Shown here one piece after another: positions 32,634 through 43,297 of a stretch of DNA of 64,000 nucleotides. The notes under the pieces are model-generated. The model did not search any database. It worked only from the letters and a program-made list of their open reading frames with translations, and was not told the origin of the DNA. The first letter of the stretch is position 1; every line of letters begins with the position of its first letter. Origin of the DNA: Hedera helix (taxonomy: Eukaryota > Streptophyta > Magnoliopsida > Apiales > Araliaceae); contig OX359286.1 of assembly GCA_947179155.2 (NCBI GenBank), positions 17,546,264 through 17,610,263 on the forward strand. The letters run 5' to 3'. The position numbers and the translations under genes are program-made.

Positions 32634-33037
32634 GAGAAAATAAAGAAACAAAAGAAAACAAAGAAAAAGAAAACAAAAGAATAAAATGCATTCTTGTTTT
32701 CTCTCTTCCACCCGAGACACCGAAACCCCACCATCCTTGCCGGAAAACCACCATGGCTACTAAGATTGAGGAGTTGGATACCAACAAGAGGAAGGTTTAC
32801 AAGCTTTGAAGGTATAAAAAGTTAATTAATGATTTATTTATGTAGTTTTTGTGTTAAAATAAAATTATGGAAAATTAGTAAATAATTATAATAATGATTC
32901 CAAATAATTTTTTGGATATTTATGTATGAATTGTGTGATTTTTGGAGTTATTTTGTTGTGAAAAGTTGGAGCAAAATGGTAAATTTTGTGCAAAGGTGGC
33001 CTACTGTTGCGAAGGAGAAGAAGAAAGAATTCAGGGA

Positions 33038-33215
33038 CTGTCCGCGCATTGCGCGGCAGTTCAGCAGCGCGAGCCAAAAACGACGTCGTTTTTGGCACGC
33101 GGAAGGGGGAGCCGCGCATTGCGCGGAGGAATTTCTGAACAGCTGGGAAACGACGTTGTTTTTGGGGGTCGGCAGAAACAGTCGTCGCGCGTTGCGCGGA
33201 CGACCGACAACACGC
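33038..33215. repeat. CpG-dense palindromic island in solo LTR B
   Basis: It contains CCGCGCATTGCGCGG twice (about 33042 and 33113), the perfect palindrome AAAAACGACGTCGTTTTT (about 33077-33094), a decayed copy with ACGTTGT (about 33151) and CGCGCGTTGCGCGG (about 33186). The same word types form the island in the chromovirus LTR although the rest of the two LTRs differs. Open frames on both strands here are artefacts of the symmetry. Confidence 0.8.
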
Positions 33216-33218
33216 TGG

Positions 33219-33486
33219 AAATTACCAGCGTGCCCCTGCTCTTTTCAGTTATACCGACCGTGTCCCTTGGCCCTGTAAAATTACAGTCGTACCCTTCATC
33301 TTTTCTAGAAATACCCAACGTGTCCCCAAGGCCGCGGAAGTTACAGAATTACCCCTGGACTTTCTGAAAAATTCTGGATTTGTCCCTAACGTTGCCGAAA
33401 TGACGAAAATGCCCCTGGGCTTTTCGGGAAATGCCGAATGAGTCCCTATGGGCGCGGAAATTACTAAAATGCCCTCAAAAATTAGT
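33219..33486. repeat. 30-bp periodic array with 60-bp alternation
   Basis: Nine successive 30-base units can be read. Odd units resemble AAATTACGAAAATGCCCCTG plus a pyrimidine-rich tail. Even units resemble GAAATACCGAATGTGTCCCT plus GGCCGCGG-like tails, so the true repeat is about 60 bp. Shorter runs of the same array lie at 14050-14190 and 37285-37425, and a looser version follows the island in the chromovirus LTR (19880-19975). Confidence 0.8.
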
Positions 33487-34914
33487 TTTAATTGAAATAA
33501 ATGTTTAAAAATTGTTTAAAAATCATAGAAAATTATAGAAAAATACTAAAAATATAGAAATGCTGTTTGGGCATTAAATTTAATATTTTTGTGAAAATAT
33601 TAAATATTGGAGATTAATATTTAAATATTTTAAATATTAATCTATTAAGTTTAAAAGTTAGAAAAATGTTAAATAAAATTTTCGGACAACCAAATATGTT
33701 AAATTTTATCCGATGAGCCGGGTTGTCCGTAATGAGGGCATTAAATATTAAGTTATGTTAATATTTTAAAGGACACGGTTAATATATTTAACCATATAAA
33801 TTAATAATTGGCCTAGAGATGATATTAATTAAGTAAATTAATATCATAAAGAGATAAATAATTATTATTTGATTATTTTATGATCATAGGTTGATCGAGT
33901 TAAGGGTTTGAGCTAACAATTTAAATAACGGGACGCCAGGCAAGTTCTTCAGTCCCTTCTATGTTAAATGTTGGACTGTTATGAAATGTAATTCTTGTTT
34001 TAAATGCATAAAAAAATTATTTGATATGTGATACGTGATTATATGACCACAATGTGTATTTTGTGCGACGATATGGATATATATGAGATATATTGCTATA
34101 GTAGAAGCACAAGCACATGATGTATGACACACACCAAGCATGATAAGGTATGTGCTACGTGAATCATAACTGTTGAACTTGTTGAGCCGTTGTGCTCATT
34201 ACTTGCTTAATAAATATTTTTGCAGGAAAGAAATGAAATTCAGGAATATTGGATTATGTTAGAGATGAATTGCCTAGAAGGTAGAAAACGTGACTGTTAT
34301 ATTGTTAATATTATAATTCAATGTGAGAAATTTATTAAATTACTGTGATGAATTGTATGTATATGTAAGTTGAACATAGATATGATAAAAGTTCAATTAT
34401 GAACTGTGATTGGTCAGGATAATTGTTACGGTAGAAATTATTATATGTTTGATTACGAATAATGATACAAGGAATATTTGTATGGATATGAATGGTATTA
34501 AAATTTGAATGCCGAGCTTTATGAAACAAGAGAGAGAAAGAAAAAGTAAAGGTTGCGATCCATGGGACTAGGATCGAAATGTAAGGATTTTAAATATCCA
34601 AATGTTTTAATACAATGATTAAGTTGAGAAAAAGAAAAATTTATACTGAAAATTTGGTAATTGATGATATATAAATTAAATAATGGATCAATTTAGGTGA
34701 TGAAAGATTTATTAACGGACAGAAATTTGGACGTAATGAAAATAATGTTTATTAAATATAAGATTTAAGGAAATAAAGTGGATCGAATTTCGGGGTCGTT
34801 ACAGAAGGAAAGAAAGATATGTGGCGTAAATGCAAATGAAATGTGTAAATTGCAAATGAATGATATATTAGTACATAAAAATTTTGAGGACGAAATTTAT
34901 GAAAGAGGGGTGAA

Positions 34915-35065
34915 TGTGACACCCCAGGCTTTTTAGAGTGATTCCAAATAAGGATTATGATGAATTACGTAAAGGTTGGTATTTAAAACCTAACATGAAT
35001 GATAGGGGTATTAAGGAATGATTTATGGAATGTGAAGAAGATTTACATGAATTAAGAAAGAATGA
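34915..35065 (+). mobile_element. D-type LTR start inside element A
   Basis: TGTGACACCCC and the next 150 bases match the first 150 bases of the element D LTR (55876 and 62246), and they are preceded by the same GAGGGGTGAA tract. The match ends near 35065, and 330 bases of unrelated AT-rich sequence lead to the next polypurine tract. This looks like a recombination point between two related elements. Confidence 0.6.
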
Positions 35066-35381
35066 TGAATGTGCAGAGTATAAATGAGGTGTAATAGAAA
35101 GTATGAAAGAAATTGATTGAGTAAGGGTATGCATGATTAAAGAAAGGAAAATTTTTCAGAGAATAAAAAACCAAAGAAACTGTTAATTGAATTAAGAGTT
35201 GAATATTCTGACAGTTACGACTATTATGGTGTGATCCATGTAAGTTATGGATATTAAAGAGATAAAATATGATTATTATGGATATAGTTGTGATTTATCA
35301 GGATAAAGGTATAACAACATGCTATAAATGAGATACGTATAATTATTACGGTAATTATGATTCCGATGACGGAATCCTGTT

Positions 35382-35394
35382 AAGGGGGGAAGAA
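35382..35394 (+). other. Polypurine tract before the 3' LTR of element A
   Basis: AAGGGGGGAAGAA sits directly before TGTGAGGACCCG at 35395, in the position expected for a polypurine tract. Confidence 0.8.
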
Positions 35395-35714
35395 TGTGAG
35401 GACCCGAATTTTCGGAATTTCTTTAATAAAAATTTAATCGATAAAATTATCAAGGTTGTGTAAATTAATTATTATTTTATGTGATTTAAGGTATGTGATG
35501 AGATTTAATTAGTAAATTAAATTTGTACGGAGACCATGATAAATTGTGAGGAATTAAAATAATTGAAAAGTAAATAAATTGTTTAAAAATAATTTATGAG
35601 GAATAAAAGAAATTTCAGGTAGAGGTACAATAAATTGTACAATTAAATTATTATGGAAGTGCAGAAATTATTATTTAAATAATGTTATGTGATAATGTGA
35701 AATATATGAATTAA

Positions 35715-35778
<64 letters not shown>

Positions 35779-38523
35779 TGGTATATATATAGGTGTGCAT
35801 GTTTAATTGTGATAATTATAAATTTCATTAATTATGGAAATAAAGGGATTAATAATTAAATTAATCCAGAAATTAATGAAAAGCTAATGAGGAAGTTATT
35901 TTATAAATTATATACTAATAAAGTATATAATTTATATAAAAAAATTATAGTAAAATATTATTGGGGGAATAATTATATAAATTATATAAGAATTATTATA
36001 TAATTTATATAAGAGGATTAAATTAATGAGAGAGTTAATAAATGTATAATTTTGGTTATACAATTAATTGATAATTATGGAGGAATTTAAGAATTATTTA
36101 AGAAAGCAGAATGTAAATATATAAATTATATAATATTAAATTATATAATTTATATATAAAGAAGTTAGTGATAAATAGTAAAAAAATAAATAATAAATAA
36201 GAAAAATGAATGTTTTAATTTATTAAAAATTATGTTTAGGTATAATTGAATTTTTATGAGGAATAATATGTCGGAAACGTGAACATGTTAGTGTAACATG
36301 TTGTCCAAGTAACGAAGTAAAAAATTATAAAAAATAATTTTTATAAGCTCTTTGAATTAGTTTATGAATTTTGAAGGTATAAATTACATCATATAATTAC
36401 ATGCATGTCATTATGCGTGTACAAAGTTTGTCAAGAAAAATACCTGAAAAAGGTATAAATATTATTTATAAATTAATTTATGATTTTTAGTGAATTAAAA
36501 TAAATATTTTATATACATTATATAAAATATTTATTACACGTAATAACTACGTAATGTATTAAATTAATTATTTATGAATGTTTTTGAGCTAATTCGGATG
36601 GAGAAAGTGAGGCGGTAGAATTGTGGTCATCTTCCAAAATGGTTGAGTTCTTGTGGATTATTAAAAGGAAAAGAAACAAACAAGAAAATGAAAAGAAATA
36701 AGAGGAAAACAAAAGAAATAAAAAGGAAACAAACAAACTCTCTCTCTTTCTTCTACTCCCACCACCATTACCGCCACCCTCAACCACCACCTACCACCGG
36801 CAACCACCATAGCTACTACCAAGAGGAAGAATTTTGGTGCTTTCAAGGAAGGATTTTCAAAGCTTTGGAAGGTATGAAGGAATTTTAATTGTTTTATTTT
36901 GGAATTTTGATGATAAAACAAATTTATGGAAAATTTGTAAATAATTAGAATAATTATTCTAAATAATTTTTGAATGTATATCTATAAATTATATGATTTT
37001 TGGAGTACTTTTGTTGTGAAATTTTGAGAAAAAATTGGATAAATTTTGACAAAGTTGGCTTATTGTGCACGGCAGAAAGGAGGAAAAAAAAATGGCCGCC
37101 CACACGCCCACACATTGCGCGGCGGCCAATTTCTTTCAGATTGGGCTCGAAACGACGCCATTTTTAAGGCGCGGATTTTGGTCTCCCGCACCATGCGTGG
37201 CTGCCCTGTTTGCTGCCAAACGACGTCGTTTATTGGGAGTGTGCGTGGGATTGACACGCCATTACGCGACCGAGGTTTTTGGGCGGAAGTTATAGTTTTC
37301 CCCCCGACCTTTTAGGATAATACCGAGCGTGTCCTAACCTCGGAAAATTACGGCTATACCCCTAGACTTTCCGGGAAATTACGGTTATGTCCCTAAAGCC
37401 ATGGAAATTACTAAAATGCCCCCAGTAAGTGATTTTTAATTAAATAAATGTTTAAAAATTGTTTAAAAATTATAGAAAATTATAAAAAATTACTAAAAAT
37501 ACAGAAATGATATTTGGGCATTAAATTTAATATTTTTGAATAAATATTAAATATTAGAGATTAATATTTAAATATTTAAATATTAATCTAGTAAGGTTAC
37601 AATTTAGAAAATGGTTAAATAAAATTTTTTGACAACCAAATATGCGAAATTTTATCCGATGAGTCGGGTTGTCCGTATTGAAGATGTTTGATATTAAGTT
37701 AAATTAATATATTGAGGGATGAGGTTAATATAATTAACCATATTAATTAATAATTGATCCGGTACCCTAAAATAAATTGTCGGGTAGGGTTAATTACATT
37801 ATAGATGATATTAATTAAGTAAATTAATATTATAAAGAGATGAATAATTATTATTTAATTATTTTATGATCATAGGTTGTACGAGAAGCATTATAGAATG
37901 GGTAATTATTAATTCCACAATCCAGGCAAGTTCTGCAGCACTTTAATGTTTAATGTTTATCTGTTATGATATGTTAATACTTGTTCAAATGCATATAAAT
38001 TATGTGTGATGTGATCTGTGGATAACATGATAACTATGTGTACTTTGTGCAATGATGTGAGATATATTGCTATAGTAGAAGCACAACACATGATGTATGA
38101 CACACACAAAGCATGTTATGCTACGTGAAACATGAAAGGTGTAAACTGTTGAACTTACTGAGCCATTGTGCTCATTACTTGCATAATATACATTTTGCAG
38201 GTAAAGATATAAATTTCAAGAATAACGGATTGTGATGGATTTTGCTATAAAAGGTTGTAAACGTAATTGTTATATATTTTTGATATAATGCTTTAATGTG
38301 GATATATTGGCAAAGATTATTTATATGTGTTGTATATTAACGTAAGTTGGATCTAGATTGGGGAAGTAAAGTTAAATGGTATATGGTAATGATTTAAGAT
38401 TGTTGTATGATAAAGAGTAAGATATATTTAATTATGAATTATGAAATCAAAAATAAATGGATGGATATAAACAATATTAAACTTTGAATGTTGAGCTTCA
38501 CGACACCTGTAATAGAAAGAAAA
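35395..38523 (+). mobile_element. 3' LTR of element A (B-type, right end lost)
   Basis: It begins TGTGAGGACCCG like solo LTR B and can be followed through a TA microsatellite, a TTAAT site left empty (35828-35832), a CpG-rich block (37085-37260), the 30-bp-type array (37285-37425) and the TGAGC...GCTCA hairpin (38159-38174). It stops at about 38523 where the 5' LTR copy continues for 250 bases more. The break has no target duplication. Confidence 0.7.
35720..35775. repeat. TA dinucleotide microsatellite
   Basis: About 28 uninterrupted TA units. Solo LTR B has only a short version at the same place (18188-18205), so the array expanded in this copy. Confidence 0.95.
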
Positions 38524-38920
38524 ATAATTGGATGCATATACTGTGACGACCCCGAATCCAAGTCCCTCGAACCTCGAATCCAATTCAACACTAGTACTAC
38601 ATTTTCCTTATAATTAAGTGATATGATAATTACTAATAGTCCTAGCAATAAATAATATAATTAAGTGAAGAAGTAGAAGGTGAATGTTAGGGAATTTAGG
38701 ATATTCCCACTCTTCTAGCTTTGCTAGACTTCGAAATTTTTTGGCCTCAAGCTAATTTGGCACGAATGTACTTTGAAAAATACAGATAAATTTTAAGCGA
38801 TTTTAAAAGTGTCTATGCTACTTGTTTCAGCTAGACAAAATTATTTTTAACATCAAAATGTATTTCAAAAGAATCATCAATGCACCTTTTAGTCCGGTGT
38901 AGATTGTGATGAATGACGGA
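38524..38920 (+). mobile_element. Rearranged fragments: LTR start and element-A interior
   Basis: Bases 38542-38618 (TGTGACGACCCCGAATCC and onward) look like the start of yet another LTR of the same general type. Bases 38620-38920 match the interior of element A (16715-17015), including one GGCTAGAC-type hairpin (38811-38837) and an unoccupied GGTGT site (38896-38900). Both joins lack target duplications, so the block is a product of deletions. Confidence 0.6.
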
Positions 38921-39357
38921 ATAATCTATTTTTTTTGTTATTAATGCTGCCATTATGTTAAATTTAGAGAGCTTGTTCTAGGATGTATAATGGTTAGAAT
39001 CTAATGAAGAACTTATTTTGTTATATTAAAATTAAGGGAAATTTAATGTAGCAGAGCTTATTGTTGGCTATGGTTATTAGTTTCGTGGAAGGATATAAAT
39101 ATATTCTAATTGGCTGATCTATTAATTGTAAGGGTGAGATTGAACTGAAAAACTGAAGTTTTTAATTTATTGGTTAATCTTATTAATTTACTTTTGTTTA
39201 TTTAGTTAATTATAATTAATTAAAAACCCCCAAATTTTAGTTTAGATTACATAAAATTAAATTAATCATTCTCTATGAAATCAAATTTTACTTGCACTAC
39301 TACATATTTATCTACCAAAGTAAGAATTTATTTTTGTTTGTCTGGGACAACACACCA
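38921..39357 (+). mobile_element. 5' LTR of the Athila/Tat-like element (left-truncated)
   Basis: It matches the last 430 bases of the LTR at 41793-43297 with moderate divergence and ends CACACCA, so the element is much older than the chromovirus. Confidence 0.75.
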
Positions 39358-39362
39358 AATTT

Positions 39363-39380
39363 TGGCGTTGTTGTCGGGGG
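39363..39380 (+). other. Primer-binding site, tRNA-Asp type (decayed)
   Basis: TGGCGTTGTTGTCGGGGG differs from the usual tRNA-Asp-complementary TGGCGCCGTTGCCGGGGA only at a few, mostly C-to-T, positions. It follows the LTR end by five bases. Confidence 0.75.
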
Positions 39381-39475
39381 TGATTCTAATTTATTTTTGT
39401 GTTTTTATAAACTTTATTTTAATTTAGTAATTTTTCTTAGATTTTATTTTTATAGTTTTTCATAGTTTAATTGAG

Positions 39476-40462
39476 TTGTGCAGGATAAGGATGGAAGTCA
39501 TGTCTGATTATGTTAATGAGGTAAATATGTTTTCTCATGAACAACAAACTAATAGTCTAACTTCTCTTACTTATCAAATGGCTGTAGGTACTTGTAGAAT
39601 TTGTGCGACAATAGGACACCCAACTGATATGTGCCCAATGCTTCGAGAGGAGTGCTATAAACAAGTCAATGCAGCTGGTGGTTTCCTTGGTCAACCAGAA
39701 AGGAGATATGATCTCTATTCAATCACGTATAATTCAGGATGGAGGGATCATCATAATTTTAGCTATGAGAATCCATAAGCAAATTGGCTTCTAAACCAAA
39801 ACCTTTCAAATAATCAACAATACATGTAACCATATATCCAACAACAATAGGGCCAATCGTCTAATTCTGATATGTATTTAGAAGATATGCTTAAACTTTC
39901 ATAACTCAGGCACAACAATTCCAACAAGAGACAAAGATTTCCATATATAATTTGGAGAATCAAATGAGTTAGCTTGCTACTACAATTGGTCAATTAGATT
40001 CTAAAGGGTTATTCCCTGCATTGAAGACACAAGAGGAAGCAGACAACATTAATATAGAAGCAGACAGTGACAATACAGAAAATAATGTTATTTGTAATGA
40101 TGAAATACCTAAGATGCAGGAAATTTTTAGGCAAATAAATAAGAAAAAATCGGAGGTTGCAATTACCAACAATTTGGAGACAAGATTTGAAGGAGGCTGA
40201 AGCTGCATTAAATTCTTTGTCAGTGATTTTGGATAATAATGCAATTATTTCCATTCCATTGCATGTTATTCATAACAAATTTTTGCCTTTTATTTTGCAG
40301 CATTCCATTCTAAATTTAAAAACTCTCCATAGTCATCTTAAATACATATTCCTTGAAGAGGGAGTAAAACGTTTATGTCCAATACAAGAGAGATTGAATC
40401 TACCTATGAAGGATAATGTGATGGATGAGATACTCAAAATTCATGAAATTAGAATGACGTGA
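39476..40462 (+). pseudogene. Gag and protease-linker remnants of the Athila/Tat-like element
   Basis: The first open part (39476-39778) has a knuckle-like CRICATIGHPTDMCP followed by a GGFLGQPERRYD segment, both typical of Gag in this branch. Stops and frame changes then separate pieces that still read as Gag, such as the region around 39965-40050. The last piece (40157-40462) starts like the linker before reverse transcriptase (SHLKYIFLEEG) and then jumps to what looks like the end of Pol, so over 2 kb of pol was lost in an internal deletion. Confidence 0.7.
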
Positions 40463-41780
40463 TGATTTACGCATGTTGTCGACCCAATGACAATAAACAA
40501 AAGCGTTACTTGGGAGGCAACGTAAGGGGAGTATAATTTTTTTTCTTTTTTATTTTCGCATTTATTTTAGTTATTTGTGCATCTTTCTTTGTATTTTACT
40601 TGACATTAGGGACAATGTAAGTTTTAAGTGTGGGGAAAGAGATTTAGAATATATATTTTTATTTTTAGGGGATTTTAAAGCTTTTTGAAATTTGAATTTT
40701 ATGGTTATATTCACTGCAAACACTCATGAGATACAACTTGTCCACTTGGGATAATCTTGAGGTTTAACAGCTTGTTGCACATGCTAAGTGAAATCCTGTT
40801 TCTAACGAAAATGGGTAATTAGTTTTTTATTTAGGATGTGTAACTTGAGCAGTGAATTAAATAGATTTTAATTTTTAACCAATGATGAAAGTTGATTTTT
40901 ATTTAATAACTTTTGAAAAGGGAATAAATTTTTACTTAGTTTGAATTTTTGACTTTTTGTTGGTTATTACTTTTTCTTGAGATCATTTATTTTTATGCAC
41001 TTATATCCATTTGTTTGAGCTAGTTTTAATTTAGAAGAAGTTTAAATGGTTAAATGCGTATGGAAGATATTTTTGAGCTCTATATCTTATTTGATCATAA
41101 CTTAAAGTGAAATATATGACAAAATATAATTTGGGAGAGGTGATTTAGGTAATTTTTTTAGGATTGTTAAATTAAAAAATTATGTGATGAGTTGAGATGG
41201 AGCATAAAATGCACTCACTCATAAACACATGAAAAGCTAGAAAGAGCGTCAAACGCACTCGCTGGTGAGATAGAACATAAAATGCACTCACCGGGGGAAG
41301 AGAAAAAGAATGTGATGGAGTATAAAATACACTCATTTAAAAAGAGAAAAAAGTTAGAAAAAATTTAAAAGAATTAATATTAATAATCTTAGTGTATTTA
41401 ATTGTTTCAAAGCCTTTTGATCTTCAAGTTTATATTTGTCTGTATTAATAGAGAGTGACATAAAAAATAAGTACATATAATTTTGTTGTATATCTTTTAT
41501 GAGATAATTAATAACCTAAACTTTTCTGAGTTTTAATTAGTTTGATACATTTAGATTCACATACATACGAAGGGTATTGAATAAAGTAAGATTAACAATT
41601 ATGTTAAAATTTTAAACTTTACATGGTTTTGAAATTTTCTTTGAGTTATCATCTTTGAAATCTTTGAGATTAATTTTGAAATTCGAATTAATTTGTTGCT
41701 CAGGTTAATTGGTTTAATTATTAGAGTCTTAATTTTATAGTTTTTATTTTTGTTTTGCACGAGGACGAGCAAAAACTAAG
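40463..41780 (+). other. 3' untranslated region of the Athila/Tat-like element
   Basis: It contains the CTTGGGAGGCAACG phrase (about 40508) that usually follows pol in these elements and an AAGTGTGGGG phrase at about 40628. At 41195-41340 there are four decayed copies of a GGAGCATAAAATGCACTCA motif. No open frame is supported. Confidence 0.65.
41195..41340. repeat. Short tandem motif, AAAATGCACTC type
   Basis: Four imperfect copies of GATGGAGCATAAAATGCACTC occur at about 41197, 41240 (weak), 41268 and 41316. Confidence 0.6.
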
Positions 41781-41792
41781 TGTGGGGGAATT

Positions 41793-43297
41793 TGATAGGA
41801 ATGAATTTTATTAAACTTTTATCTCTTAATTCTTAGTTTTTATAATTATTTTGTGTCTAATTATATTATTTATTTTTATTTTATGAGTTTTGAGTGTTTT
41901 ATATTAGTTTTAAGTGTTTTATGTTAATTTCATGTGTTTTGACATTGTTTTGTAGGAATTGGAATAAAGACTTGGCAGATTGAAACTTGGAATGGTTATA
42001 TTTGAATTTTCAGCTTGCAATTTACTTAGCAGTCATTTTAGGCCTAATTTTGACCTTGATTAAATCTTAATTTGTAAAATCCTAAAACATGAAAGTTGTA
42101 GATCTACTTATCATCTTTTCGAAGGATCTTGAATTGCCTCAATCAGAGTTCATATGAAGAAGTTATAGCTGTTTTCCCGAAGGACGTTAGAGCTGAAAAT
42201 GGGCCAGCGCCAACAACGTTGTAAATGACTTGTGACCAGAGCTGGTAGCGCTGGTTGGCAGAGTGTTGAGCACCACCAATGCTCTAGGTCTCGCTCGACT
42301 TAATTTTGATGCGTTTTTGACTTAATTTGGACACGTTTTTTTATTTTATGTTTTTGACTTCAAATTAGATTGGTTTTCCTTCTAATGCTAGGGATTTGTT
42401 ATGTAACCAATAAATACATGCTAACACACATCTTTTAGAGGAGTCTAACATAGTTTTATCATAGATTAACATAGAGAAAAGAGAAGAGATCAAGATTTGG
42501 AGGTAAGATTGAGAGCATAACAGATTAAGTTTTCAATTCAGTTCTAGGGGATTTTAATCCCAATTACAATTAATGGTTAAATCAATTCACTAATATTATT
42601 TATTGTTCCTTATATGAAATTATTGGTGATAATCTATTTTAATTATTTTTTTATATTAAATTTAGTTAGTTTGATTAGAGCTCATTAGATTGATCAAATT
42701 ATTTTCAGTTGCTAAATTTAGGAATTATATTACTTGTAATTGATATTGTTTCTAATCATTAGTAGTAAATAGTGATAGATGATTGTGGTCAAGCTTTTGT
42801 TTATTGCTATGGTTATCATGATGTAAGTTAAACAATTCGAGCTTATGAGATTGTTGTTTATAATAATCTAATTTTCTTGTTATTAATGCTGTCATTATAT
42901 TAAATTTAAAGAGTTTGTTATAGGTTGTATAATGGTTAGAATCTAATGAAGAGCTTGTTTTGTTAGATTAAAATTAAGAAAAAAATTAGGTAGCAAAGCT
43001 TATTGTTGCCTAGGGTTATTAATTTCAAGGAAGAATATAAATATATTCTAATTGGCTGATCTATTAATTATAAGGGTGAGATTGAACTGAACAACTGAAG
43101 TTTTTAATTTATTGATTAATCTTATTAATTTACTTTTATTTATTTAGTTAATTATAATTAATTTACCCCCCTAATTTTAGTTTACATTGCATAAAATTAA
43201 ATTAATAATTCTCTATGGGATCGAATTTTACTTGCACTACTAAATATTTATTTACAAAAGTAAGAATTTATTTTTGGTTTCCTTTGACAGCACACCA
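41793..43297 (+). mobile_element. 3' LTR of the Athila/Tat-like element
   Basis: 1505 bp, TGATAGGAATG...CACACCA, preceded by the purine tract GTGTGGGGGAA (41780-41790). It includes the AAAGTTGTAGAT...GAAGTTATAGC module (42088-42175) found in other LTRs. It ends against copia coding sequence, so the element inserted into a copia element. Confidence 0.8.

Larger units (their letters stand above)
17855..34803 (+). mobile_element. Solo LTR B with GAAGG target duplication, split by the chromovirus
   Basis: The LTR starts TGTGAGGACCCG (17855) and ends GGGGTCGTTACA (34803), with GAAGG on both sides (17850-17854 and 34804-34808). Without the chromovirus and one TTAAT it is 3444 bp. It carries a TATA box (32626-32633), a CpG-rich palindromic island (33038-33215), a 30-bp periodic array (33219-33486), a CAGGCAAGTTC box (about 33938) and the TGAGC...GCTCA hairpin (34183-34198). 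A related LTR with the same start is the 3' LTR of element A at 35395. No interior remains, so it is a solo LTR. Confidence 0.88.
14046..38523 (+). mobile_element. Non-autonomous LTR element A, split by nested insertions
   Basis: After removing the nested insertion (17855-34803 plus one GAAGG copy), A consists of a 5' LTR truncated on the left (14046-15549), an initiator tRNA-Met priming site, an interior without any coding capacity (15550-17854 and 34809-35394), a polypurine tract and a 3' LTR (35395-38523) missing its last few hundred bases. The 5' and 3' LTR pieces are near-identical where both exist (14046-15300 against about 37287-38523), which argues they belong to one element. A D-type LTR start at 34915 inside the interior suggests the element is chimeric. 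The interior matches that of element D (56285-62245). Confidence 0.65.
38921..43297 (+). mobile_element. Athila/Tat-like gypsy element with most of pol deleted
   Basis: The element has a left-truncated 5' LTR (38921-39357), a tRNA-Asp-type priming site, gag remnants, a long 3' untranslated region and a complete 3' LTR (41793-43297). The characteristic phrases AAGTGTGGGG (40628) and AAGTGTGGGGGAATTTGATAG (41778 on) are typical of the Athila/Tat branch. Reverse transcriptase, RNase H and integrase are missing. The 5' junction with element-A sequence at 38921 shows only two or three bases of microhomology. Confidence 0.75.

Noticed and set aside
36572..36921. Open frames with PPTTG/HHHHP-like or VVVAGG-like low complexity on both strands
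   Set aside because: They lie in the purine/pyrimidine-rich leader part of an LTR (A/G-rich tract and CCACC runs). The related LTR B lacks the same frames.
35395..38523. Reading this LTR as an independent second solo LTR
   Set aside because: A polypurine tract directly precedes it, it has no target duplication, and it is near-identical to 14046-15300, so the 3' LTR of element A is the better explanation.
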